This document shows, in pieces, positions 12,353-25,582 of a stretch of DNA of 64,000 nucleotides (within the stretch, counting starts at the first letter, position 1; each line of letters opens with the position of its first letter). Position numbers and translations under genes: made by a program. The notes beneath the pieces were generated by a model, which was given only the letters and a program-made list of their open reading frames with translations, had not been told where the DNA came from and searched no databases. The DNA lies in assembly GCA_016165875.1 (NCBI GenBank), contig JABBOT010000010.1:12673357-12737356 (forward strand), written 5' to 3'. The DNA is from Acanthopleura granulata. Lineage: Eukaryota; Mollusca; Polyplacophora; Chitonida; Chitonidae.

Positions 12353-15300
12353 ATGGCAGCGACAACAGCCGCCCCGCTGCTTATGCGGATAGTTTCTGCA
12401 TCTGTCGCCGTTTCTGCTAAAGCAGCCTCGGTTGTTCGGAGTGTGATGAAAAAAGGAAATTTGGGCATTGTGGAAAAGGTAAAAGCTGTACCTGTCATTT
12501 TTAACTTGGCTAGTTTTCCTCTGGCGACATTCGGCCCCACGTGAATTTTTGGTGACCGTCAACTCGTCCAACAACCAACCCAACTACACCATTTCGCCTA
12601 CATCCAACTCGTCTAAAATTAATATTCTATAAACCACCGTACATTTTGCCGTTTCTTTATGCCTAATAAAGAAAGGGGACGAGAATGTCATTGGACCTTC
12701 CGTGAAAGGTGGATGACGTTTTGTCCCCTTGACAAGTAATAACAAAGGTGTTACCTAAGCTGTATACGGGATGTCCGGACCCGTAGATTAGGAAAACGGT
12801 AAATTGAGCTCATATATTTAATTTACTTATAAAATGTAAGAAAAAAGCTAAGGGATTACTTGTGGAAAATGCACTCAATTTCCCTGAAGAGGATATATTT
12901 ATAATAAACCAGAAATTAGCCAAATTGCATTGAGTAATTCTCTCCGTATGTGTGCACAAAACTGCTAAAAACTAATCCTTGATATTGAAAAACAATAGCT
13001 TTTTCATCTTGTATTTTTCTTGCTTTCTTCAACGATGTAAATTGAAGACCTTCTGAATCGGGGTTTCATTTCTGCTCCTGGCGTATCACGACACACACAC
13101 TGTCTTAAAACAAGATTATAACGTACTGCAATTACATATGCCGACATACTTGACCTTTGTCAAATCCATGAATTTAAAATGTGCTCTGTAAAATAAGCAT
13201 ACTAGCATTTGGCAGGAAGAAATATTTCAGGATTCCTTCATTAAAAAAATATCCTTTGAAACAATCTATTTTCCCTTATATGCATTCTGTAAACATAGCG
13301 ATAATTTTTAAAGAATTTAAGCATATATGCAAGAATTTTAATGTACTACTTTTTTAATGGCAGGAAAAAATCTCTTTGCCTCTATGAGTAGCTCATATCA
13401 GGCACAGCGGGTGCAAAGTGAAGACATTCTCATGTCATATAAGGATTAGTGGATGCATACAGAAGACATTTTCATACCATTAAAGTATCAGTCCTTTGGC
13501 CACAGCTGGAAATATTGAGATATTGTGATAGTAAACTCATCTCGCCATTTCTGACATGACATCTGAGTAAATAATCCCCGGGAATATGTAAAGCAATTTT
13601 CTATAAAAGATGTGATCTGTCATAGTTTGTCACTTACTATGGTATCTAGTAATCTATATATCTAGGTGTATAGTAATAACTAAAAGCAATCCCAGGATTA
13701 CCCTGCCTTTTATGTAATACTGGCGTCCAAGACGACGACCAAGCTTTGGAGTGCAATTATTGCAACATATGGCAGCATAGAACCTTTGGAATTGGAATCC
13801 CAGCAGAATTTTACTGGAGAGTGGTAAATCAGGAAGAGGTATTAAACTGGACTTGTGAAGATTACTCTTTGTCTTCAGTCTTACAATTGTGGTGATTTGC
13901 CTGTACTTACATTTTGCCTAAAACATAAATCGCATGTTTTATCTCTTACCTGAGGTTCCAGTTAAATTTGTGAATCTGACTTGACAGTGTTCTAAAACCT
14001 CGACGATCAAGGGGTACAGGTACACATACTCATGTGTACATACTGATGTGTACACTTGTGTACTCAATTACAGGTACTTATACACATAAGCCAGAATACC
14101 GCAATACCACCCGGGCCGCGATGCAAAGTGGTAGGCTACATTTTAAAAGTGTTAGTCGATAAATTACATAATTGTATCAATCCGATATGAAAAGAATATT
14201 ACAGTGGCTATATCTTGAGTGCAAAACCCATGTTAGTATTATGTAATATAATTAGATGGCTTAGATCATGGATTTTAGACGAGCTGGTGGAGTCGAGTTG
14301 GTTGTTAGACGAGTTGCCCTGTATTCCGCATTACTTCCATACCATTCTGGATGTTATATACACATGTGCTAAATTTTGCTCTCAATGTTAATAACCCAGC
14401 TCAAGCTGGCCTCCTCTCCGGCCATACATGGGAAGGTCTGCCAGCAACCTGCAGATGGTCGTGGGTTTTCCTGGGCTCTGCCCAGTTTCCTCCCACCATA
14501 AAGCTGGCCGCCGTTGTATAAGTGAAATGTTCTCGAGTGTGTCATAAAACACGAATCGAATGAATAAATCAATGTTAATAATCTTTCTACGGTGAATAAT
14601 ACTCTTGTCCTAAGATGCATGTAAATTAAGTGATTTTCCGGTATTCCGAAATATTTTGTATACTTTTAAAAGTAAATTCAAACAGAGTATATTTCTACAA
14701 CAGATTGGTATTGTGACATTGATAAATGTCACATTTTTACATTATTTAGGCCTGTCACATTTTTCAGTATTATTCATATTTCTCTGTCAGACAGACATAC
14801 TCATTTTACGCCCAGAAACTAGTTGTCTAAACAAAATGTATATCACCAGATTTTGTTAGGCTGGCTTAATGTTGCATGTTTTCTTCATTTATTCCAAATC
14901 AGTTACTGTCAATCGAATTGATGTTTTTTTTAGTATATACAGACACTGGATCAGTGAGGATCCATTAAGTTCAGATGGCTTGCTTGTCAATGTCAATATA
15001 CTAGGTTCATATTTATTATGTTCGGAGGAAGTTTTGCAAACTCAAATTAACAGCTTATGCTTAGAGAATTATTACTGAATATGATCCATCAAACCTAAAC
15101 AAAAAGAACACTATAAGACTACAACCTAATCTGTAAAAAAGTTTGGATCCACAATTCTGCAATACATTGGAAATGAAAACCAAACATTGCTTATTTACTG
15201 ATAATGCTTGGTGTGGGAATCATGATGCATCCAAAACATCAAATTTGCCTATAAATGTGTGGGTTTCCCCTGAGCTCTGCTCGGTTTCCTCCCACCATAA

Positions 15301-18300
15301 TGCTGGGCGCCGTCATGTAAGTGAAATATTCTTGAATATGGCTTAAAAAACCAATGAAATAAATCAATACATTTAAATGTGTGGATAGATTTCTAATTTT
15401 CAGACAGGTCTTTGAACCAAACCTTAGGTTTAATGCTTCAAGACTAAACACACATTTGCATAAAGTGAAAATTGGAATTAGATATGGAATAACTTGTGTG
15501 TTTGTTTATTTCTGAAGGGTAAGAATGACGTGCAGACTGAAGCCGACCGTGCTGCGCAGAGATGCATCGTGGCATCTCTCCAGAAACATTTCCCTAACGT
15601 CGCCATTATTGGGGAGGAGGTATGGTGATATCGGAGTTTACATGTACCCTGAACCGCTGTAAAACTAGAATGCATGTAGTTATGTGGTTGACAGAAGGGG
15701 GACATACAGATATTTTGAGCTGACAGTTAGGAAAATCAAAACTTAATCGAAATTCTGGTGATAAATAAAACACCATGTGGATTATGAAAGTGCGTGTCCT
15801 AATCATGACTGAGATTGATTTCTGTCTTTGCAAAGTTTACAGAGAAGCAATTAATGCTGAAACATGACTGAAAGGTGACCGCTAAGTGAACTTTCGTATT
15901 ACTGAAATTTGGTCATCAATGCAGAGACTGTGAGTGCATATCCATCTCACACCAGCTTCATCTCTGGTCACACTTCGGAAGGTCTGCCATCAACCTGCGG
16001 ATTGCCTTAGGTTTTCCTCCGGGCCTAGTTTCCTCACACCATAATACTGGCTGTCATTCTCTAAAGTAGATTATTTTTTACATTGTAGCAACTTGATCCT
16101 AATGAGAAGGTTAACCAGGATGTGGAAGCCTTGAAGCTTGATGATGAAGTCCTTCAAAGAGTGTGCCCAGAAAACCTCAGAGATGTCACGGACGAAGATG
16201 TAATTAGTCTTCCCATTTTGTTGCCCCACGGCCCGAATAGTTGACGGATATTCTGCAGGTTCTGTGCAGTTGTCAGTTCCTCTGTCAGTTTGCAAGCCTG
16301 TTATCGCTATAATTCAGAACAGAATTTACATGAACTTTTCAACATTGGACATGTGTACAATGCCTTCTCTTTTACTTTGACATTCATATATGCTGTTTGC
16401 CTTCATGTTTCAAAGAAATTTTTATGGGCTCTGTGAACAGCGGTTGATGGAGTTTTGCTTGTGTTGGGAATTTCTTATTGCCTTAAAAATCCATAGCGAT
16501 CTGTTGTACAATCACCAACTTTAGATGTATTTTGTGTCTTGTGAAGAAGGGTGCAGAAATGCAGTATTTTGAATTATAGTTTGCTGAATTATGCTCCATT
16601 TTGAAAGTGTAAATGAGGTGTTGGTTCTTTATGTGTTCATGATATAGGTTGCGTGCAATAAGAGTCTTAGCACCCCTCAGAATGAGGCGCCGCTATGATG
16701 ACTGACACTTGGGGTGCCTAGCAATACACATGCTGTTATGAAGTTCAGTTTTCTAATGTGAATGCCCTGCCATTGTAAGACGTTCATGTCTGTCTAGTAG
16801 GGAGCGGAATAAACTGCACTGTAGACATGCATACGTTTTAACTTTCAGAGTACTTTAATAATGTTTGTGAATGTTTGTACAGAATGACTTCCTTGAAGAC
16901 CTCTCTTGGCATTGTGTGGTAGAGTGGAACTGGAAATGTTCAAATAGTACTACTCAGATATCTGTAGGTTCAGTCAGACCCAATAGGCCTATGTAAAAAG
17001 CCGTTAAGCGATGACAAGGACACATATGGAATCACACAGATGCCTGTAGGTGCAGTCACACCCAATAGGCCTATGTAAAAAGCCTTTAAGCGATGACAAG
17101 GACACATATGGAATCACACAGATGTCTGTAGGTGCAGTCACACCCAATAGGCCTATGTAAAAAGCCTTTAAGCGATGACAAGGACACATATGGAATCACA
17201 CAGATGTCTGTAGGTGCAGTCACACCCAATAGGCCTATGTAAAAAGCCTTTAAGCGATGACAAGGATACATATGGAATCACACAGATGCCTGTAGGTTCA
17301 GTCACACCCAATAGGCCTATGTAAAAAGCCTTTAAGCGATGACAAGGACACATATGGAATCACACAGATGCCTGTAGGTGCAGTCACACCCAATAGGCCT
17401 ATGTAAAAAGCCGTTAAGCGATGACAAGGACACATATGGAATCACGCGTGTACATGCAATAACCAGAGCACACATTTACACGTGTTTTATTTCTTTTTGT
17501 TTACATTACTTGAAAGACAAGACTGAGATATAATCGGAAGTGATATTACACATTGTAGGCCTTCAGAGGGGCAGGCTTGCATAATACATGTACCATAAAT
17601 GAAAAGCTAGGACTGGGAATACTACAGATATTTATAAACCTATGCATTCACAGGGTCTGTCTCAAGAACTGTATATTAAAATTAAAATTAAATGAAAATA
17701 TGCTCTTAATTTGTTTCTTGCCTTCACACGGCACTGGCATCTTACAAAGTTACAATTTATCCAAATAGTGTTTGGCCTATACATAAAAAGCATTGTTTCA
17801 TAAATACACATCAATCTATTTGTATTGGCTTCATGAATATTGTGTTATGCTGTAAGCTTATCTGTGGGGGGAAATTAAGAGTTTCAGAATTCCTCTACAA
17901 TGTCAATAATCTGAGACACAAGTGAATGTTTTTCCAGTCTGCATGCTCACTGTATGAACAATCACTCCTTAATCTTCTTCTGTAAACAACACTTTGTTTT
18001 GATGTATTTGTCCTTTCTTCTCATCAGTGGGCAAGTCCTCAGATACTGTAGGGTAAAAACTCCATCCCATATAGGTTTATGTTTGAGCCCAGTTTCTTTG
18101 TGAGCCTATCAGACCATAAACCATGCTGCCAGCGATAGCTTTTCGTCCGGCATGGTGGACGCACCGTGTCGCCTGGCTGATCAGCAGTCACATGACCTTT
18201 GTTGCACGCAACCTCTTGCTTGTGGGACCCTGGTTAAGTTCAAAACATTGCTTGGTGAGAATCCACTATTTCTTTACACTGTCAAATCCCTGTATGCATT

Positions 18301-20991
18301 TATGCTCTGATCTGTCACCTCTGTTATATTTCAGATAACTTTGATCAACTTCCGTAAAACTTTGCGTAGGGATATTTTTCAGCAGATGCCTGAGGTGTAA
18401 CTGCTTGTAATGTGTAATGATGCTGATTTTTATACATGTGTTTGTATATTTGTAGATTGTTATATGGGTGGATCCGCTAGATGGAACAGCTGAATACACA
18501 CAAGGTTAGTAGTAGCTCTGGCTGTAATTGTTATTTTTTTTTTTTTAATTATTTTTTACTTTTTAACACTGGTAATTATTCTTCAGAATTTGTAACTGAG
18601 TCATATATCCATTATCCTGAATCATTCCTGTTTTCAGGTTTGCTGGATCATGTGACTGTGCTGATTGGTATAGCTGTCAAGGGGCAGGCTCAAGCTGGGG
18701 TGATCTGTCAGCCATACTACAATTATCAGCTGAACATAGAGGAGAAACTAGGCCGAGTGATCTGGGGGGTCATTGGGCTAGGTAAGTGTCAACTGGGCCG
18801 AGTGATGTGGGGGGTCATCGGGCTAGGTAAGTGTCAACTGGGCTGAGTGATGTGGGGGGTCATTGGGCTTGGTAAGTGTCAACTGGGCCGAGTGATGCGG
18901 GGGGTCATCGGGCTAGGTAAGTGTCAACTGGGCAGGTTGATCTGGGAGGGCCCGGGCTAGGTAAGCATCATCTGTTCAGAGTGATTGGGGCGGTCATAGG
19001 ACTAGGTAATGTCAACTGGGCCGAGTGATTTGGGGTGGGGGGTGGGGGTCATAGAGCTAGGCAAGCTAGGATAGCATGTCAGGGTGTAAGCACTGATTTA
19101 CAAAAACAAACGAGGGTAAGATCAGCTTTTAAAATGTCTGTTACCCAAGCAGTGAACATCTGGCAATGTTTTGTCATCTTTATCAAACCATGCAGACAAA
19201 TAAAAGACATGTTTTGGAAAGTTGTTCTGAGAGTTGTTCTGTGTGTACAAGTATTGCCTCCTTCTGAGGAGTGTGTATTTTGTACAAAAACAACTTCATT
19301 TGTAACATTATGTAATTTAGCATCTCGACAATGTATCTATTCAGTAATTGTATAACATGACCAGTAACTACTTGGGTAAGGCATTTTACAACAGAGCACC
19401 AAGCTGGTGCAGTGTCCTTGCAACATATATATACTCAGGCTTGTATAGGGTTCTCCTTGGACAAATCAGTGAAAAAAAGTGACCAGATAAAGGGACAAAT
19501 GTCTGTAAATGACTGATGGTGTAATGACATTTTACCACAGTACTCAAGCACTTTCACATGTGATGGAAATCAGTTACACTATCTGCCACAGAAATTAGCC
19601 CCAAATTGGAGAGGAAAGCAGAGGTCATGGCATATGAGTTTTTGGCTCTGAAACTTATATATTTGTAGTGAAATATTATCCTACCTTACAAAGAAACCTT
19701 AAAACACCCTTCTGCAGCATAATGACCCAGGGGCCTCTCACCAATGGGGTCGCCGTGAATTCAAGTCCAGTTCATGCCAGCTTCCTCTCCTCTAAGTGGG
19801 AAGACCTGCGGATGGTCGTGGGTATCCCACGGTTAATGCTCTGTTTCCTACCATCCTAATAATGGTTGCTATCATGTGAGTAAAATATTTTTCACTGTGG
19901 CGTAGAACACCAGTCAAATAAATAAAAGACCCTTCTAAGAATCAGGCAAAATGGACAGCTGATACTTTTAGGTCAAACACTATATAAATGTGGGTAGAGT
20001 ATAGTGGACAGAATTTGGGGCAAACCTTCACCCTTTACCAGGAAACTGACAAACCTCCTGACTTAAAGCATGCGACCAGATTAGATTTAGGAAGAGACAG
20101 ATTCAAATATGGGGCCCGTCAGGTTGATAGCAAAGGAACTTCTCGCAACAGTCTAACTGGGCCCCAATAAAGACAGATGTTCTAAAATCCTGAGCTTTTG
20201 GATCATTTTCAGGAGCATTTGGCTTGGAGAGAAGCAACCCACCAGACGGTAAGAACATAATCACGACGACCAGGTCACATTCAAATCCCATTGTCACCGA
20301 AGCTGTGGAAGCCTGTCAACCTACTGAAATCCTGCGTGTGGGGGGAGCTGGCCACAAGGTAGGCGGGAACCATTCAGACTTGCTCTTAATCCCTTGCCTT
20401 CACCACTCTGCAGCATGTCTGAATAGCCCGGAAAAGGGCCCTGATCTAAAGATTATATTGGGGTTTTTTTTTTATAGAATTGAGTTTTATTTTTTTTATT
20501 CTCAGTTTTAGTTTAGTCAGATGAAAAGAAAACAGTAACTAGCCTTTCCCATTTTTTTTTCTGAATGGGTCACTTTGTATTTAACAAAGAATTTTTTTAA
20601 GAAAAAAGTAGTTGAGATTTAATTATCTCTAAAATAACAAGGAATTAAAGTCTTCAAGTAATCTGATTTAAAATTTGAGTAATTTGATTTGAAAATAGCA
20701 AATTGAAATTTGGTATTTCAGGTTCTGTTGCTGATTGAAGGCAAAGCGAATGCCTATGTGTTTGCCAGTCCTGGCTGTAAGAAGTGGGACACATGCGCTC
20801 CCGAGGCTGTGCTTCACGCCATTGGTGGAACTCTGACTGATATGCACGGCAACCAAATTTTGTACCATAAAGACGTGGAGAAGCGAAACCTAGGCGGCGT
20901 GTTAGCCACGCCTCCACCTACCTCGTCACACCAGTGGTATGCCCAGAAGATACCTCAACGTGTCAAGGACGCACTGCCGCTGAACAAATAG
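12353..20991 (+). CDS. BPNT1: 3'(2'),5'-bisphosphate nucleotidase 1, complete, 7 exons
   Basis: Mg2+-dependent, Li+-sensitive phosphatase of the inositol monophosphatase superfamily. It converts 3'-phosphoadenosine 5'-phosphate (the product of sulfotransferases) to AMP in the cytosol. Exons: 12353-12478, 15518-15619, 16089-16199, 18456-18504, 18638-18781, 20213-20358, 20722-20991; all junctions GT-AG and in phase; 315 residues against 308 in human. Metal-site motifs are all present: D52 in TEADRA, E75-E76 in IIGEE, D119 and D122 in [12 protein letters not shown], and D249 in [12 protein letters not shown]. The block from [11 protein letters not shown] to [11 protein letters not shown] and [17 protein letters not shown] also match the family. 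Nothing is broken. The fifth exon's 3' end has been copied into a 45-bp tandem array that carries extra splice donors (see findings). Confidence 0.95.
14388..14575 (+). repeat. tRNA-derived SINE, family 1
   Basis: CTCTCCGGCCATACATGGGA, GTCTGCCAGCAACCTGCAGA and CACCATAAAGCTGGCCGCCG, ending GAATGAATAAATCAATG. In BPNT1 intron 1. Confidence 0.85.
15256..15372 (+). repeat. SINE family 1, 3' half
   Basis: GCTCGGTTTCCTCCCACCAT to CCAATGAAATAAATCAATAC; no tRNA-like head. In BPNT1 intron 1. Confidence 0.8.
15917..16060 (+). repeat. SINE family 1, diverged
   Basis: GGAAGGTCTGCCATCAACCT and GTTTCCTCACACCATAATAC. It ends about 30 bp before the BPNT1 exon 3 acceptor. Confidence 0.7.
16957..17446. repeat. 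82-bp minisatellite, about 6 copies, in BPNT1 intron 3
   Basis: Units start near 16960, 17042, 17124, 17206, 17288 and 17370, each carrying CACCCAATAGGCCTATGTAA and AAGCGATGACAAGGACACAT. Copies differ at only a few positions, so the array is young or kept uniform. AATAGGCCTATG holds the palindrome ATAGGCCTAT. Confidence 0.97.
18746..19060 (+). repeat. 45-bp tandem array that copies the BPNT1 exon 5 end and its splice donor
   Basis: The last 36 or so bases of exon 5 and the GTAAGTGTCA that follows form the unit. Donor-like GT sites stand at 18782 (the normal one), 18827, 18872, 18917, 18961 and 19006, spaced 45, 45, 45, 44 and 45 bp; later copies are more diverged, and the last carries a G-rich expansion. 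The unit is 15 codons long, so the reading phase is kept. Confidence 0.95.
19715..19929 (+). repeat. tRNA-derived SINE, family 1
   Basis: CAGGGGCCTCTCACCAATGG, GAATTCAAGTCCAGTTCATG (B-box-like) and CACCAGTCAAATAAATAAA. In BPNT1 intron 5. Confidence 0.8.
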
Positions 20992-21484
20992 CTATGAAAT
21001 TAGTTAGGTTGGTTGTCAATGTTGTGTGATGTAAGAGAGGCATTTCCATGGAGGGGAAAATGGATAGTATTGTGATCCATCTTAATTGCTGTGAGTGGAT
21101 TTAAGGGAGATAATCCATGTCCATGTAGATCCATAAAATGAACTGGAAAAAAATGAAGACTTTGATATTTGGCACACATTCTTTAATAGATGTTAGACAC
21201 TTTTCATGCAAACTTCAGCACAACCCGAAAAATAGTAGCTAAACAACAGTAGTGCAATTTAAAAATCTGACATTGTTCTGGAATTCATACACTAGATGTG
21301 CCAGCAGGCTGGCTGACAGTGTAGATATCGGGCTTACACTGATGTGGTTATTGCTCCAATAATACTGTGTCACCTAGAATGCTGAAGTTTTCTGGAAAGT
21401 TGTGTTATTTCCATTAAATTATGAATGTGGAAAATGAATTGTGAATAGTAATTAGAGGGTTATTCTTTCCTTTCTTGCTCACCA

Positions 21485-21490
21485 AATAAA
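21485..21490 (+). promoter_or_regulatory. Candidate polyadenylation signal of BPNT1
   Basis: AATAAA about 490 bp after the BPNT1 stop codon, on the coding strand. Such hexamers are common in AT-rich DNA, so this is only the nearest reasonable candidate. Confidence 0.3.
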
Positions 21491-24278
21491 CTAGCCAGAT
21501 TGATTAGCATAGACTTAGGATATTGGTCCTGAGTAGAAATGTTTAAAACATTGGCAGCACTAATTGGCATTTAGAGCATAAGATGTATTAATCAGGTTAC
21601 AGCTGGTCCCCTTTGATGCAGTTTTATCTTGTATTTATCATTTTGATGAAACACTTTGGGTGTTACATTCCAGTTGTGTTTGTTTGATGAGAACATCTCG
21701 ATATAACTGAAACATTGGCAGTGTGGCGTTAAGCCATAATCATTCACTCATTCATTCTAATACAAAGCATAGCTAACCACGAACCAGTTTGGAAATTTAT
21801 GTGTCTATTTATTGCTTAAATGTTTGTTGTTGTTGACTCTTTGTGACCACGTTTAAATGTGTCGTTTAATCTTGTCAGAGATCGTATTGTGTAGGGTATA
21901 AGACTCATTGTACAAGTGCTCAACATTCATATCAATTGACACACCCTAATTCTTCTAATTTTTGGAACACCTGGTCTGCCGCTTTTAGCCAAAGTATGTG
22001 TAACTATAACAGGAATACACAGTTTGTTTTTCTCACCAGGTCAGTCCATCTAATGAACAACATACCTACATGTCCCATTATATCTTTGCTTTGCTGCAAA
22101 ACCAGGACAGAAAGATGATATATAGGATTCAGCACGACTGAAAATTGCCCCAAAAATTAGCACAATTAGGCTATACGGTTCTTTAGTTCAGGCGTCAGAA
22201 CACCAATGAACCTATCAGTCAAGCAAGACGCGCATACTGTCAGTTGTTGACGTGCATTTGATGAGAGGCTCTGAGAAGTTCTGAGGTACTAGAATTGGCA
22301 TCATATAGCCTTAAACTAATTTACATGTAAATTACGTGTCCCCACGAAGTGTGCAATGGAGTTTGTACACTAGAGTGTCCATAGGTTGTATTACTGAAGT
22401 CACAACACAATGTGTATGCTCCTGTTGGACTCGGTGCGATTATACACATCGGTGTTTGTATAACGAACTCCTTAAAGTTCTTGTGACTCTTCTTGATGAT
22501 TTTCACGTACATGTTGATTACTAAGTCATTTCTACCAGAGGATCAGGTAACCTCCAAACCAATTGACTGGAAACCAAATCGTAACAGTTTTCACCCACCA
22601 GTGATGTGGAATGGGTTATGTGAGGAGATACAAAACCTGTAGGTGGTGTATCCTTCAGTTAGGCCTCCTTGTAGTTACGGAGTTAAAGTCGTCCTTAGTA
22701 GTAGTGCTCAGTTTGTAGGGGATTCTGATTTTTGATGAACTGTAATGGATCAAATTCATTGCAGGCTTCGTATCAGATTTTCACACCGGTGAATTTGGTT
22801 TATTGTGTCTCTTTTGTGCAGTTTTGTACTCTTCTTATTTTTGATATGGAAGAGTCTGATTAAAACCACATCTCCACACATACATGTATAGGTTGATGTC
22901 AGTCTTGTTACCTGTGGATCTGTTAGCTACCATATGTAATTCTCCAACCTTTTTGCGTGTTTACAAGGTGTTTATTCAAGCATATTCTGAAGACTGATAA
23001 AATCATACTTTTTGTGAAGCCATGAAACTGGCCAATCAAACCAATGTCGTTTTGTCTCCAAATTCAAATTAAAAATGTGCATAAATTGCACTGAAAATTG
23101 CTGTTTCGTATGCATAAAGGTTGAGGAATTAGGGTATGGTCTATTTGGTGACAAGTAGTTTGGAGACTGTTTTACAAAACTGTCACAACTTTGTGTCAAA
23201 ATCACATTTGAGACTGATGTCTGCACTATGTGCTGCCATGGAGGCGTCACAAGGAGTGCCTCTGTTCTTATACAGTTAGCGTCACTCTTCAAAAACAAAA
23301 TACGACTGTTTCTAACTGTTTGAGATAGGCTTGACCTCTCTCCCAACAGGTCACTGGTCAAGCTAAAGATGATGTACTGTACATATGGCGGTAAACATAC
23401 TGATATGTGATCTCAGAAGATCGACCAGTCGCCTGTAATTCATTTCATGGAATTTTTCACAGCCTTGTCATCCTGCTGTTCTAAGTTGGTGAGAAGAGTA
23501 TAATTTCATGGAATATTTTCACACACATATACAACACTCCTGAACTGGATTTGTGAAAAATCATGTGAAATTATGTAATTTACAGTGACTTCACAAATTC
23601 ACTGGCTAATGACACTTCTGTAACACACTCTGCAGATGAGGTGAGAAAATCATAAATATTCCATGAAAAATATAAATGATGCAGTTTACAGATAACCTGC
23701 ATTGTAAACCCTCACATTTGGTCTAGTCCCAGGCTAACATAGCTGGCAAAATCAAAATGTCAGTGCACAGAAATATACTACTTGGAATATATTTATAACA
23801 TTACTGCAGTTTCTTTTATGATATACATGAATATTTAATGTGGCAAAAATAAATTCCTCTTTAATGGATACAATAGCTGTGTAGTGTTTTTTGTGAATGA
23901 TATCACATACAAGTATGTGTTTGTGGAGATAAGTCTCTGTACTAATTATTTATTTGTTTGATTGTTTGTAAGCGTCATGCTCAAGATTTTTTCTCTTACA
24001 AAATGGTTGTCAGTTTATTGGCAAAGGAGCCTGGGGGGAAAGCCACTGACCTTGGGTGAGTTGGGGAAAAGCTTTGTGTGAGGTACAGATATAAACGTTT
24101 TGTCAGAAGACAGGTGGTCTCCAGTAACCATTAAGACTGACCAAATGGCTTAGCAAGGATTGAACCATCTTATGTCCTTGATGTTGAAAGACAACCACCA
24201 TAACCAGTGGGACACAACTTGTTGCTCATCCTGTGGGTTATTGTCTTAAGGTAGTCATGACTTTGTACCAAATGAGTC

Positions 24279-24282
24279 TGTT

Positions 24283-24313
<31 letters not shown>

Positions 24314-24318
24314 GTTGG
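24279..24318. repeat. (GATT)n / (GGTT)n simple repeat
   Basis: A short GATT tetranucleotide run passing into GGTT, at the start of a dispersed repeat copy. Confidence 0.85.
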
Positions 24319-24567
24319 TGTTCAATGCCATACTAAAGAATTTTTTCACTTATATGTCAGCAGCCAGGCATGTGGGTAGAGGAAACTGGAAAGCCCAGAA
24401 AAGCAATTGAGATATACCAGATACCTGACAAACATCTTGAATTAAACTAGATTTGAACACACAACCACATTAGACAAGTGCATCCGGGAATGCTAGGCGT
24501 ACAGCATAACCTCAAGCAGGTTGTTTAAGAGTGGACAGGTGCCCAGTTAATTTACCTGGTAATATTC

Positions 24568-24745
24568 ATTTGATTGATCTTTGATGGCATGGTGAAGAGT
24601 TTGCCGTTATACAATGGAGGTCAGTTTTATCAATGGAGCTAATCAGTGCCTGGTGTAAACCACCAACCTTTGGCAAGTTACTGACAAACTTTCTCACGTG
24701 TGCACACCACACTGGTGGAAGACGAGTGGTTATCAACAAATGTAA
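24568..24745. repeat. Dispersed repeat family 3 (also at 10405-10570 and 23945-24120)
   Basis: The three places share a GATT-rich start and a block of the type TAAACCACCAACCTTTGGCA followed by AGTT..TGACAAAC. Copies are old and no coding potential is visible. Probably another short retroelement. Confidence 0.5.
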
Positions 24746-24821
24746 GATCGTGCTGTCGGCTATGTGTGTGTCATCCACCACTTGTTTTCACCAAGGACGA
24801 GCAAGCAAGGAGAGCAGAGGA

Positions 24822-25582
24822 ATCTACAAATTCCTTGTCCAATGCTGAGTTTGAACCTTCACCCAGTGTGTCCTTGCTGTGGAAGGACCACTAGTCCATG
24901 GCCCACTCCCTCTGACCCATGGACCCACTTTGAACTGGGCCTGACAGGGGTATACATGTACCTCTGCTTCCCATTCCTTAAGGACAGAGCACAGAACTCA
25001 CTGCAGGAAAAGTAACCAGACAGAAAGAGATAAAGAACAGAAGTAGCAGTGAATTTAACTTTCAGTGTTTATGGAACTGAGCGCACATATACAGCACTGT
25101 GCACTCAGTGATTTTCAGTTTTACAGCTGTAACAGTTTTCTGTTGCCATGCCTCCAAATATGGTGGAAATTGCGCTTGATCACAATTTGCAGCAAAACTA
25201 TACGTCGCAGGAAAGAAATAAGTCCAGATTCATGATCAGGACGTCAAACTACGTCAGGTAGTCGGGTAGCATGCTTACAATATTCATACTTTTATCCTAG
25301 TCATAAATGCATTTAAAATGCATCATATAACATCTACAAATTCCTTATCCAACGCTGAGTTTGAACCTTCACCCAGTGTGTCCTTGCTGTGGAAGGACCA
25401 CTAGTCCACGACCCACTCCATCTAACCCATGGACCAACTTTGACCTAGGCCTGGCAGGGGTATACATGTACCTCTGCTTCCAATTCCTTAAGGACAGACC
25501 ACAGAAGTCACTGCAGGAAAAGTAGCAACAAAGAAAGATATAAAGAACAGAAGTAGCAGTGAATTTAACTTTCAGCGTTTAT
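24822..25582. repeat. Local segmental duplication, two 250-bp copies 510 bp apart
   Basis: 24822-25072 and 25332-25582 match closely in the same direction, from CTACAAATTCCTT to AATTTAACTTTCAG, at roughly 90 percent identity by eye. The spacer (25085-25332) is itself repeated at 28036-28266. No coding sequence is visible in any copy. Confidence 0.9.

Noticed and set aside
12226..12583. Minus-strand open frames of 104 and 90 codons over the BPNT1 start
   Set aside because: Antisense to BPNT1 exon 1, whose plus-strand reading matches the family and has the correct donor.
17004..17353. Three overlapping 61-codon minus-strand frames with the same sequence
   Set aside because: Shadows of the 82-bp tandem repeat in a BPNT1 intron.
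18123..18338. 71-codon plus-strand open frame in a BPNT1 intron
   Set aside because: No splice sites in phase with the neighbouring exons and no family likeness.
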